Part shown: positions 32,100 to 39,715 of the stretch, piece by piece
Layout: every line of letters starts with the position of its first letter
Position numbering within the stretch: position 1 is the first letter of the stretch
DNA from: JAFDWR01 sp038216655
GTDB lineage: Bacteria; Armatimonadota; Fimbriimonadia; Fimbriimonadales; Fimbriimonadaceae
DNA length: 64,000 nt
NCBI GenBank assembly: GCA_038216655.1
Contig: JBBQPZ010000013.1
Span: 1-64,000, forward strand
Direction: 5' to 3'
Program-made: the position numbers and the translations under genes
The notes under the pieces: generated by a model
What the model saw: only the letters and a program-made list of their open reading frames with translations
Databases searched by the model: none
Told to the model about the DNA's origin: nothing

Positions 32100-32207
32100 G
32101 TCGTTATTCGTGATGGGTTATTCGCGATTCGTAGGTCCAGCCCAGGACTTGTTAAGGCTGCCCTTAAGCCTCGAACGAATCGCGAAAAACGAGTAACGAA
32201 TAACGAC
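32100..32207. repeat. Nested inverted repeat between the SPFH and zinc-ribbon genes
   Basis: GTCGTTATTCG (32100-32110) pairs with CGAATAACGAC (32197-32207); inside, TTATTCGCGATTCG pairs with CGAATCGCGAA, and TTAAGG-CTGC-CCTTAA forms the tip. Arms consist of tandem TAACGAA/TTATTCG units. Confidence 0.7.
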
Positions 32208-32260
32208 TTCCCACCGCTTCTTTCCGAAGCGCCTCATCGTCACTACTCAATACTGATCCC

Positions 32261-33364
32261 ATGAGCGCCCCTCCCGCCGAAGCCACCAAGAGCAAGCGAT
32301 TCCCGTGTAAGCAATGCGGTGCCCAGCTCTCCTTTGAGCCCGGCGCGGACGCCCTGAAGTGTCCCTACTGCGGGTTCCTCAACCCGATCCCCCAGTCCGC
32401 CGAGCAGATTACGGAACTGGACTTCCATCAGTACCTGGAGATTGCCGCCCAAGAGTCGGTCCCCGACATCCAGCAGACCGTCAAGTGCTCGGGCTGCGGC
32501 GCGGAGTTCACTTCGAGCGGCGCGGCTACGTCGGACTCCTGCCCATTCTGCGGCTCGAACACCCTCATTCCCACGCCCGCCGAGAACAGAATTCGGCCAA
32601 AATCGCTGCTTCCCTTCAAGCTGAACACCAAGGAAGCCGCCGCCTGCTATCAGAAGTGGATCTCGACGCGCTGGCTCGCTCCCAACGCGCTCAAGAAGTT
32701 CGCCCGCGAGACGGGTGGCCTGCAGGGCATTTACGTTCCCTACTGGACCTACGACGCCGACACCACCACCTTCTATACCGGTGAACGCGGCATCGCCAAT
32801 TACACGACCCGCACCTACACCGACAGCGACGGGAACACCCAGACCGAAGAGGTCCGCGAGATTCAGTGGTATCCCTGCTCGGGCGTGGTCTACGATCAGT
32901 TCGACGACATCCTCGTGCCGGCCAGCCACTCGGTTCCCGAGAAGCATGCCAAGGCGCTCAAGGACTGGGATCTCCCCGCCCTCGTGCCGTATCAGGACGA
33001 TTATCTCTCCGGCTTCAAGACCGAGCGCTACCGCGTCGGGCTTGAAGCAGGCTTCGATCAGGCCAAAGACATCATGGCCCCCACGATTTACCGCTCGATC
33101 TGCTACGACATCGGCGGCGATGAGCAGCGCGTCTGGAGTCAGAAGACGCAGTACGACAAGATCACGTTCAAGCACATCCTGCTTCCGGTCTGGCTCGGAG
33201 CCTACAAGTTCCAGGACAAAGTTTATTCCTACCTCGTAAACGCCCGAAACGGCGAAGTCAAGGGCGACGCCCCGATCTCCATCTGGAAGGTCATGGGCCT
33301 CGTACTCCTCGGCCTACTGATCCTCGGCGGCATCTTCTACCTGAAGTCGAAGGGCCATCGCTGA
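32261..33364 (+). CDS. Zinc-ribbon membrane protein (YdjI/SPFH-associated)
   Basis: 367 residues. Two zinc ribbons near the N terminus: CKQCGAQLSF...CPYCG and CSGCGAEF...CPFCG. A globular middle part with Y-V-P-Y-W-T-Y and H-I-L-L-P-V-W-L-G is followed by one C-terminal transmembrane helix (M-G-L-V-L-L-G-L-L-I-L-G-G). Proteins of this design are annotated as TFIIB-type or primosomal-protein-like zinc finger proteins and often sit next to SPFH genes. The exact role is unknown. Confidence 0.78.
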   Translation: MSAPPAEATKSKRFPCKQCGAQLSFEPGADALKCPYCGFLNPIPQSAEQITELDFHQYLEIAAQESVPDIQQTVKCSGCGAEFTSSGAATSDSCPFCGSNTLIPTPAENRIRPKSLLPFKLNTKEAAACYQKWISTRWLAPNALKKFARETGGLQGIYVPYWTYDADTTTFYTGERGIANYTTRTYTDSDGNTQTEEVREIQWYPCSGVVYDQFDDILVPASHSVPEKHAKALKDWDLPALVPYQDDYLSGFKTERYRVGLEAGFDQAKDIMAPTIYRSICYDIGGDEQRVWSQKTQYDKITFKHILLPVWLGAYKFQDKVYSYLVNARNGEVKGDAPISIWKVMGLVLLGLLILGGIFYLKSKGHR

Positions 33365-33378
33365 CGCGTAGTTGCGGG

Positions 33379-33577
33379 GTGGTAGTGGTAGTGGCAGTGG
33401 CAGAGGAGTTGTCATCCCGAAGGATGTTTGTGCCGAGGGACCTGACCGTAGTCGCCGAGTGTTAGTGCAAGGCGGCGGCGCATCTCGACGGCACGTCCAC
33501 CTCAATACTCAATACTCAATACTCAATGCTTCCGCACTGCCACTTCCAAGCTGCCACTGCCACTGCCACTGCCACTA
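33379..33577. repeat. Compound repeat region: GTAGTG/CCACTG micro-repeats flanking a truncated family A element
   Basis: From left: GGTAGT/GGCAGT tandem (33379-33403); a truncated, inverted copy of the family A repeat beginning GTCATCCCGA (33412 to about 33473); four AATACTC units (33501-33530); and CTGCCACTG tandem (33551-33577), the inverse of the first tract. The whole can fold as a stem with the two micro-repeats as outer arms. It lies between convergent genes; the last bases include the YciI-like stop. Confidence 0.75.
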
Positions 33578-33859
33578 AGAAAAGATCACCCTGAACGGGC
33601 TCAATGTCGGCGCGAACACCCCGGCGGCGATCGCCGGATCACCCGAGATCACGGCCCCGGCGGCGGCACGATCCTCGGCCTCGAATACGATCAGCCCGAA
33701 GAAGGGAGCCTTCTCACTGCGGCCCACGAAGCTCGCCACCTTCGACTCGAAGAGTCCCTTGACATAGAGGAAATGCTGTCCTACGAGAACGGCCTCTTCC
33801 TCAGTCGGGCAATTAGGCATGTCGGGTCGAGACGGCGTGATGGTGCAGCAAAAAGTCAT
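33575..33859 (-). CDS. YciI-like (YCII/DUF1330-type) protein
   Basis: 94 residues, start ATG 33859 (the frame runs to 33907 without a good start). F-E-A-E-D-R-A-A-A-G-A-V-I-S-G-D-P-A-I-A-A-G-V-F and P-F-R-V-I-F at the end match YCII-related ferredoxin-like dimeric proteins, whose enzymatic role is mostly undefined. A Cys pair in M-T-F-C-C is noticeable. Divergent from the next gene by 46 bases. Confidence 0.65.
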   Translation of the reverse strand: MTFCCTITPSRPDMPNCPTEEEAVLVGQHFLYVKGLFESKVASFVGRSEKAPFFGLIVFEAEDRAAAGAVISGDPAIAAGVFAPTLSPFRVIFS

Positions 33860-33905
33860 GCCGCGGAGGCTACCCGCCTCCCGCGGCCCTGAGCTAGAAT
33901 CCTTC

Positions 33906-34856
33906 ATGGAGCTCAGTCCCCTCTACGCACGGATCGTCAGGGAATCCGGAGTACCCGACCTCATGGAGGTCTTGGCTCAGCGGATGCCCGCCACCGACCT
34001 CCAGGCGCTCCTCCTGGAGGTCGCCCGGCTCCGAGCCTCTCAGGAGACCCCTGCTCGGCTGATCGACCGGTATGCGCGAGATCCGCACGTCGCTCCCTCT
34101 CCCAACTCTCCGCGGGCGATGGCCGAGATCGACCGTCTCGCGTTCGAAATCGCAAGTCCGGAATTCGAGCCGATCGAACTCTCACCAGTCAACCCACTAG
34201 GGGCCGTCTCCGCACTAACGAACGTGTCCCAGAACAAGGTCCTCGCCACGATGCGCGGCACTGAAGTGGTCGCGGACGCGACCAACCTTCTCGCCCTCGA
34301 GGTCGCCGCACGCCGAAGGAAGGACCGTGCAACTGACATCGGCCTGTGCGCATCCCACCGCCTCCTGCGCATGCAAGGGGAACGGGGTCCAACCACTTAC
34401 GGACACTTCCGGATCTTCGTGGTCGTCAATGGAGGTCGTGACCTTGGTTCGTACCGGTTCGAGACGGCATCCTTGCTCCGACACATTCGGTTTCACCTTC
34501 GGCTACTCGACGCTTTGCGTCAGCATGGCTTTAAGGTCGGGGCACTCAAGGTCGTGCTTACGGTTTGGGATGCTTCGCGGGAGTCCGCCATCGAACAAGA
34601 CGTGGTCCGCCCCTTGCAAGCTGATTTTCCGGAAGTGGAGATCGCCCCCTTCCCCGAGCGCGCGGCGGGAGTGAACTACTACCGCGGAACCGCGTTTCAG
34701 ATTCACGCACGGGATGGCAAGGGAGAGGACCATTTCCTCGTCGACGGGGGCTTCGTCGACTGGACCCAGCAGCTTCTCAACGATAAGAAGGAGCGCCTGA
34801 TGTCGAGTGGCATCGGTACGGAGCGACTCTGCGCGGTCTTCCGCTCCAATTCTTAG
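33906..34856 (+). CDS. Conserved protein, resembles class II aminoacyl-tRNA synthetase-like fold
   Basis: 316 residues from ATG 33906. Conserved-looking blocks: L-S-P-V-N-P-L-G-A-V-S-A-L, Q-N-K-V-L-A-T-M-R-G-T-E-V-V-A-D-A-T-N, A-S-H-R-L-L-R-M-Q and G-H-F-R-I-F-V-V-V-N-G-G-R-D. Length, motif order and an R-x-E-type loop recall class II synthetase-like proteins such as HisZ, but I cannot assign an enzyme. The same blocks appear in uncharacterised proteins of several phyla. Function unknown. Confidence 0.65.
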   Translation: MELSPLYARIVRESGVPDLMEVLAQRMPATDLQALLLEVARLRASQETPARLIDRYARDPHVAPSPNSPRAMAEIDRLAFEIASPEFEPIELSPVNPLGAVSALTNVSQNKVLATMRGTEVVADATNLLALEVAARRRKDRATDIGLCASHRLLRMQGERGPTTYGHFRIFVVVNGGRDLGSYRFETASLLRHIRFHLRLLDALRQHGFKVGALKVVLTVWDASRESAIEQDVVRPLQADFPEVEIAPFPERAAGVNYYRGTAFQIHARDGKGEDHFLVDGGFVDWTQQLLNDKKERLMSSGIGTERLCAVFRSNS

Positions 34857-34874
34857 ACCTCAATGCTCACGCCG

Positions 34875-35219
34875 TCAGCGCACGAAGTGAATCTCGACAA
34901 TCTTCCCCGCCACGAATAGCAGCAGGCAGTTGAGTCGGGGCTTGCTCTGCGCAATCTCCCGAGCTTCTTCGAAGGACTTCCCAACGATGTCCCCCGATAG
35001 CCCCGCAAGCAGACCCATGTAAGTCGTAGCATCGTCGGGAGTCGGAAAGCAAGCGAGCCCATCGAGTGCCATGCCGTCGGGTGCGGTCGCGTTGTTCGCC
35101 GCGTACTTGTCCCCGCCCGCGGAGATGAGAAACAGCCGGTCGGGAAAGCCGCCGAAGCCGCCCAGTTCCTCTTCGATAAGGGTGATTCCGCCCGGGCTGC
35201 TAGTAATCGTATCCGCCAT
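34875..35219 (-). CDS. Hypothetical protein
   Basis: 114 residues from ATG 35219 (GGAG just upstream; ATG 35228 is an alternative). A globular alpha/beta composition with a C-terminal L-L-L-F-V-A-G-K-I-V-E-I-H-F strand. No recognised family. Divergent from the heme/thioredoxin-like gene; convergent with the synthetase-like gene. Confidence 0.55.
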   Translation of the reverse strand: MADTITSSPGGITLIEEELGGFGGFPDRLFLISAGGDKYAANNATAPDGMALDGLACFPTPDDATTYMGLLAGLSGDIVGKSFEEAREIAQSKPRLNCLLLFVAGKIVEIHFVR

Positions 35220-35304
35220 TCGCTCCATTATGAATCTGGTCATCGGGGAAGAAGTTGTTAATTCCGATGAAACAAACCCGGCGGAAAGCCGTTATGATAA
35301 TGAA

Positions 35305-36042
35305 ATGAAGCGTCTTGCCTTTGGAGTCATCCTCGCCGCCATCGTCGTCTCGACGGGTCTTTACGAAGCCCAAGCTCGCCCGCAGTACGCCCAGAAGGAG
35401 GGCAAGCAGTGCGGCTTCTGCCACACCAACCCGGGTGGCGGCGGTAACCGCAACTACCGCGGAACCTTCTACGGCGCCAACAGCCTGAGCTTCACGAACT
35501 TCGACGACGTCCGTGAAGCCGCGATTGCTCACGTCCCGGCAAACGCTGAGGGCGATGCCGCCACCCCGCGCGTCGGCTACATCGCCAACGTCAGCGGCCC
35601 CGCGACCCAGCAGATTCAACTCCGTGCGAACCGCACGCCGCTGATCGTGGTCTTCCTTGAGAACAAGACGACCGACGACCAAAAGGCCGCGGTCAAGATG
35701 CTCAATTCCATCGCCACCTCGCTCGGTCGCGGCGTGGCCATCGTCGGCGTCGTGAAGGGTGATACCGAAGCAGCGCTGAAGCTCACGGCGGACCTGGGCA
35801 ACAAGCTCCGCATCCTCCCCGATCCGGACGGCGCGGCGATCGAGAAGTTCAAGGCCACGATGGGCCTGGACATCGTTGTCGTCGACAAGACCGGCGAGAC
35901 GTCCAAGCTCTACTCCGGCTACTCCAAAGCCAACCTCGACCTGGCGATCGCCCACATCAAGGAGCAGGGCGTCGAGTTTGACGGCGTCGATACGATCGAC
36001 GCACCGAGCAAGACTCTCCACGGCGGCAAGCTCGGCGGTTAG
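35305..36042 (+). CDS. Exported c-type heme (CxxCH) protein with thioredoxin-like domain
   Basis: 245 residues. Signal peptide M-K-R-L-A-F-G-V-I-L-A-A-I to about residue 25 (cleavage near A-Q-A-R). A single covalent heme site KQCGFCHTNPGGGG follows (residues 35-48). Residues about 85-215 look thioredoxin-like (P-L-I-V-V-F-L-E-N-K, then V-V-V-D-K-T-G-E-T-S-K-L-Y), but the usual C-x-x-C redox pair is missing from that domain. It probably acts as a periplasmic electron carrier or sensor. A strong terminator follows. Confidence 0.72.
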   Translation: MKRLAFGVILAAIVVSTGLYEAQARPQYAQKEGKQCGFCHTNPGGGGNRNYRGTFYGANSLSFTNFDDVREAAIAHVPANAEGDAATPRVGYIANVSGPATQQIQLRANRTPLIVVFLENKTTDDQKAAVKMLNSIATSLGRGVAIVGVVKGDTEAALKLTADLGNKLRILPDPDGAAIEKFKATMGLDIVVVDKTGETSKLYSGYSKANLDLAIAHIKEQGVEFDGVDTIDAPSKTLHGGKLGG

Positions 36043-36067
36043 TAACGCAGGTCTCCCGATTTGCGAA

Positions 36068-36095
36068 ACGGGCCGACCCTTCCGGGTCGGCCCGT
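36068..36095 (+). terminator. Rho-independent-like terminator
   Basis: ACGGGCCGACCC and GGGTCGGCCCGT form a perfect 12-bp stem with loop TTCC, followed by CCTATTT. Between the heme protein gene and convergent rsmA. Confidence 0.8.
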
Positions 36096-36164
36096 CCTAT
36101 TTAGAGTGCGGTGGCCCGCCACCACTTTCACCAGCGAGCCTGCGAGCGCAAAGCCACCTACGAG

Positions 36165-37001
36165 TCAGAACCCAGCCGCCGAAATCGCCAACGACAAACG
36201 CACCCACTCTTCCAAAGTCAGCTCTTGCGGACGCGCCTTCTCGCCCAGTCCCGCCGTCGCCTCCCACTCCAATGCGACCAAACGGTCCACGTGGTACCGC
36301 CCGACGAGGTTATTCGCCAAAGTCTTCCGAGGCTGCACAAACCCCGCCCGGATAAGCTTGAACAGAGCCGTCTCTTGCTCGGAAGACAAATCGGAAAAGC
36401 GAGGGCGGAACGCCAGCACGATGCTGTCCACCTTCGGTGGAGGCATGAACGACCCCGCCGGCACATTCGCCACCCGCGTAATATCAAACTGCGCCTGCAA
36501 ATAGACCGACAAGGAACCCCGAGCCGATTCCCGAGCCGCCGCCAGCACCCGCAGCCCGACTTCCTTCTGCATCATCAACACGGCCACTGAGAAATGCTGC
36601 CGCGCCTCCGAGATCCGGGTCAGCAACGGGCCCGTGATGTAGTAAGGCAGGTTGGAAACCAAAGCCCGCGGCGAAGGTAGCTCCTGCAGGATCGAAGGAA
36701 TGTTCGCGACCAGCGCGTCCTCCTGACGAACCTCTGCCCTAGGCGCAGACTCTGCCAAAGCCCCGAGCATCAACGGATCGAGTTCGATCGCGATCATGCG
36801 CTCGGCGCGCTCGCTCAAAAGGGAGGTGAGAACCCCGGGACCTGGACCGATTTCGAACACGCCGGGGCACCCGGCGCAAACCTCGACGATCTTAGAAACA
36901 ACAGGCCCGGAGCAGAGAAAATGCTGCCCCAGGCCCTTGTTCGCGGCCAAGCCGTGTCGAGACAGAAACTGCCGCAACACGCCCGCGTCGGTTAGATTCA
37001 A
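36165..37001 (-). CDS. rsmA: 16S rRNA dimethyladenosine transferase RsmA (KsgA)
   Basis: 278 residues. It dimethylates A1518 and A1519 in helix 45 of 16S rRNA using SAM. Seen: NKGLGQHFL, the SAM motif FEIGPGPGVLT, N-L-P-Y-Y-I-T (motif IV) and the C-terminal domain V-P-A-G-S-F-M-P-P-P-K-V-D-S. The TTG start at 37001 overlaps the stop of the G5/3D gene (TTGA), so the open frame to 37073 is not used. The pairing with a G5/3D protein mirrors Firmicutes yabE-rnmV-ksgA, though rnmV is absent. Confidence 0.92.
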   Translation of the reverse strand: MNLTDAGVLRQFLSRHGLAANKGLGQHFLCSGPVVSKIVEVCAGCPGVFEIGPGPGVLTSLLSERAERMIAIELDPLMLGALAESAPRAEVRQEDALVANIPSILQELPSPRALVSNLPYYITGPLLTRISEARQHFSVAVLMMQKEVGLRVLAAARESARGSLSVYLQAQFDITRVANVPAGSFMPPPKVDSIVLAFRPRFSDLSSEQETALFKLIRAGFVQPRKTLANNLVGRYHVDRLVALEWEATAGLGEKARPQELTLEEWVRLSLAISAAGF

Positions 37002-37651
37002 GGCGTCTTCAGAATGTGCACGCGCACACGCTTCTTCCCGTAGGCGTCGGCAGTGCTCTTGCGATCGTAACAAACGTCGATGCGGTTCCCCTTGATCGCG
37101 CCCCCCGTGTCACAGGCGAGCGCCACGCCGTACCCTTCCACAAACACCAAGGTGCCGAGAGGGATGACGCGCGGGTCAACCGCCACCATGCCGAACGTCG
37201 CTCGCAGACCGGTGCGGGTGCGTCCGGTTGCGCCACGGCCGATCGTGGCGGGCGATGGGTCGTACGCGGTAGCGACCATGTCCATCACTCGGTGACGCAC
37301 ATAGTTTCCACGTGAAGGCTGCCATCCATTGCCTGCCTTGCCGATGTAAAAAACGGTTGGAGACGGGTCGGCCTTTTCTTCCTTGATCTCGTGCTTTCGC
37401 ACGGGCTTCCCGTTCTCGAAGGTCACTTCGAAGGTGCGGATGATCGCTCCTGGCTTGCCCTCTTGGGCTTTGACCAACCGACCGACTCCGACCTGTCTTG
37501 TGATCTGATAGGTAACCGGGGCGGGAATCGGGAATGACTCCACTCGAATCTCCGTCCGGTCTTCTTCTTTCTTAATCCTGTTCGCGTAAGCACCGTTGGC
37601 ACTCACGAAAACAAGAAGGATTGCTCCCACTTGGTGAAAGCAGTTGCGCAT
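36998..37651 (-). CDS. G5 and 3D domain protein (YabE/Rpf-like)
   Basis: 217 residues. ATG 37651 has GAGGAGG upstream, then a signal peptide (V-G-A-I-L-L-V-F-V-S-A-N-G-A-Y-A). A G5-type domain (about residues 30-110, V-T-Y-Q-I-T-R-Q-V-G, T-F-E-V-T-F-E-N-G-K-P-V) is followed by a 3D domain with A-T-A-Y-D-P-S, VDPRVIPLGTLVFVEGYG and the catalytic-type Asp residues in ACDTGGAIKGNRIDV. Such proteins are secreted lytic transglycosylase-like cell-wall enzymes of the Rpf/Sps/YabE group. Coupled to rsmA. Confidence 0.88.
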   Translation of the reverse strand: MRNCFHQVGAILLVFVSANGAYANRIKKEEDRTEIRVESFPIPAPVTYQITRQVGVGRLVKAQEGKPGAIIRTFEVTFENGKPVRKHEIKEEKADPSPTVFYIGKAGNGWQPSRGNYVRHRVMDMVATAYDPSPATIGRGATGRTRTGLRATFGMVAVDPRVIPLGTLVFVEGYGVALACDTGGAIKGNRIDVCYDRKSTADAYGKKRVRVHILKTP

Positions 37652-37742
37652 TTGGAACCTCCTCTTGCCTGGCTGCGAAGCACCATTGTGACCCGTTGAT
37701 GCAATAAATGTCAATCAGCCAGCAAATCTACCAGCCCATCCG

Positions 37743-38609
37743 CTAGCGTCCCAGAGGTATCTCCGAGACCGGACAGGGCGTCCCTTCGCTGGTCGTCACA
37801 AGGCACTTTCCGTCTAAACGATAGGTGATTCCCTCCCCCTGCGGATCGTGGTTCAACGCCACCACACGCGGCTTCGAACGAACCCAGTCGTTGAATCGCG
37901 CAGGCACTTCGAACTCGTAGGCCGCGAGGTAGGTGCGAAGCACCAAGTGTTTAGAGTCGGCAGAAATCGCGCCCCCCGTTATTAAACGGGCCGGTGATAA
38001 TGCCAGTTCAAGGTCGATTTCGCCGATTTTCTTCAGCTCAAAACTCCCCGACCGCCTCGGAGCGGGGAGAAAATAGACGCCGCTGGTCTTGTTCTGAGAC
38101 TTGATCACGATCGTGATGTCGCCGGTCTCCGGCTGCACCAGAAGGGTCTCCGCGTTGTGCGCACCGTCCGGGTACGCGAGTTCCAAATCCTGATCGGCGG
38201 CGACCTTCCCTCCCCCCGATTTCGGCTCCGGAACGCGGTAGATATGGATCGCCTTGCGCTTCTCTTTGTTGTCCCCGATATCCCCGCAATAAACGTACGA
38301 CTTCCCCTTCACGGTCGCCGTCGCCACATCCTCCCAGTCCCTCGCCTCGGCATTCTCGACGTCGAACTCTTCGAGCTTGGGGTTGTCGAGGGTGAAGGCA
38401 AAGAACCGCGCTGTGTCGCCGCTGTCGTTGTGAGTGTAAAAGACCCCTGGACGGACGCGGCTCGGGGCGATCCCCGAGCTTTCGGTCAGCCGCGAGTCGG
38501 TGATCTTGACAAGCCGGATGCCCTCGGGAGCACCCGCGGGAGCGGACAGTTCCGGCAGTCGGCACGACGCGCATATCAGAACCAGGAACGAAAGAGGAAC
38601 CCATCGCAT
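37743..38609 (-). CDS. Lipoprotein with beta-propeller-like domain, unknown function
   Basis: 288 residues from ATG 38609. Signal peptide ends in the lipobox I-C-A-S-C. The mature part contains repeating strands (T-D-S-R-L-T-E-S-S-G-I-A, H-N-D-S-G-D-T-A, D-W-E-D-V-A-T-A, Y-V-Y-C-G-D-I-G-D-N) typical of a secreted propeller, resembling proteins in which the Asp-rich D-S-G-D and D-I-G-D-N turns recur. I cannot name the family. Lies alone between the G5/3D gene and a repeat region. Confidence 0.6.
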   Translation of the reverse strand: MRWVPLSFLVLICASCRLPELSAPAGAPEGIRLVKITDSRLTESSGIAPSRVRPGVFYTHNDSGDTARFFAFTLDNPKLEEFDVENAEARDWEDVATATVKGKSYVYCGDIGDNKEKRKAIHIYRVPEPKSGGGKVAADQDLELAYPDGAHNAETLLVQPETGDITIVIKSQNKTSGVYFLPAPRRSGSFELKKIGEIDLELALSPARLITGGAISADSKHLVLRTYLAAYEFEVPARFNDWVRSKPRVVALNHDPQGEGITYRLDGKCLVTTSEGTPCPVSEIPLGR

Positions 38610-38642
38610 CGCCACTAGCTTACTGGTGAAGCTCGCTCGCAT

Positions 38643-38815
38643 GCCTCAGGGTGAACCATTACCAAACTCGATATCAGCCCAAACCTCACCCTGAGGCTAA
38701 AGCTACTCGCTCGTGAGAAGGGCTCAGGCGAAGGGCTTCGAAAGTAATAAGAAATTCTTAGCCTCAGGGTGTGGCGCGAGGCTGTTCAATCTCTTGAGCC
38801 GGTCCACCCTGAGGC
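38643..38815. repeat. Two CCTCAGGGTG hairpins
   Basis: GCCTCAGGGTGA (38643-38654) pairs with TCACCCTGAGGC (38686-38697); GCCTCAGGGTG (38761-38771) pairs with CACCCTGAGGC (38805-38815). Two tandem palindromic units with the same arms and different loops, in a gap without genes. Confidence 0.75.
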
Positions 38816-38831
38816 ATGCAAGTGGGCTAGC

Positions 38832-39698
38832 CTAACCCGCCCGGCTGCGCCAGTTGAGCAGGTTGTCGTAAAACAAATACTGCTGCGCCCAACCCGCGCG
38901 CTTGCCGAACTTGGCTCGCAAGGCATCCCCTATCGCATCGTACCGAGCCGCCGTCAGCGACTCATTCCGCCATTCCGGGAAGAACAGCCGCGTCGCCGCC
39001 TGCCAGATGTGGGTGTCCACCGGGACCGCCTCGGTGTGGTTCAGGGCAAACAGACAAATACAATCCGCCAACTTCGGACCGATCCCTTTTATCGTCATCA
39101 ACTCCGCTCGCGCGACTTCGTACTTCACCCGACGCAGGCCGATGATGTAGGCATCCCCGCCCCGTTCCCGTACCTGCTGAGCCACCGCGGGGATCGTCGC
39201 CGCGCGGTAGCCAAAGCCCGCCTCCCGGAGCAGATCCTCCTCCAAGTCGGCGATCATCTCCGTCCCCGGGAAGGAATGCACCGCCACCCCGTCAAGGTGG
39301 GTTACCATCGGTGCCAGCGTCGACAGATACCGATTCATCGCGGTGATCCGCGTCAGGTTGTTGTTCGGCGTGCACAGGAAGCCGTAAAAGGCCTCGACCG
39401 CGCTGTACGGACGCAGCAACCTCAAACCCCGCAGGGCATCCATATAAGGCTCCAGCTCTGGACCGTTCCGAAGAATCTCGCGCTCGATCTCGATCGCGTC
39501 CCAATCCAGCCGGAAGTAGTGGCGGAAATCCTCGCGCTCGCCGTTGGTCTCGACGCCGAGCGTCTCGTCGTCGAGCTGGAAAACCCGATACCAGGTCGGG
39601 CCATCGGATCCCACCCACGCGCCGTTCTCCTGCTTGCGCCAGCGAAACGCCTGGCCGCTCGACGCGCACAACGCGATGTCGAGACGTCCCCCACCCAC
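38832..39698 (-). CDS. 8-oxoguanine DNA glycosylase (OGG1-type, HhH-GPD)
   Basis: 288 residues with a GTG start at 39698. The N-terminal domain has ALCASSGQAFRWRK as in eukaryotic OGG1; the HhH-GPD core has TIKGIGPKLADCICL with the catalytic Lys, then A-V-P-V-D-T-H-I-W with the catalytic Asp. It removes 8-oxoG opposite C and cuts by beta-elimination. Bacterial OGG1-type enzymes are found in some Clostridia and others. It follows ligA in the same direction with 17 bases between. Confidence 0.9.
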   Translation of the reverse strand: MGGGRLDIALCASSGQAFRWRKQENGAWVGSDGPTWYRVFQLDDETLGVETNGEREDFRHYFRLDWDAIEIEREILRNGPELEPYMDALRGLRLLRPYSAVEAFYGFLCTPNNNLTRITAMNRYLSTLAPMVTHLDGVAVHSFPGTEMIADLEEDLLREAGFGYRAATIPAVAQQVRERGGDAYIIGLRRVKYEVARAELMTIKGIGPKLADCICLFALNHTEAVPVDTHIWQAATRLFFPEWRNESLTAARYDAIGDALRAKFGKRAGWAQQYLFYDNLLNWRSRAG

Positions 39699-39715
39699 GA
39701 CCTCAGTGAAAACGC

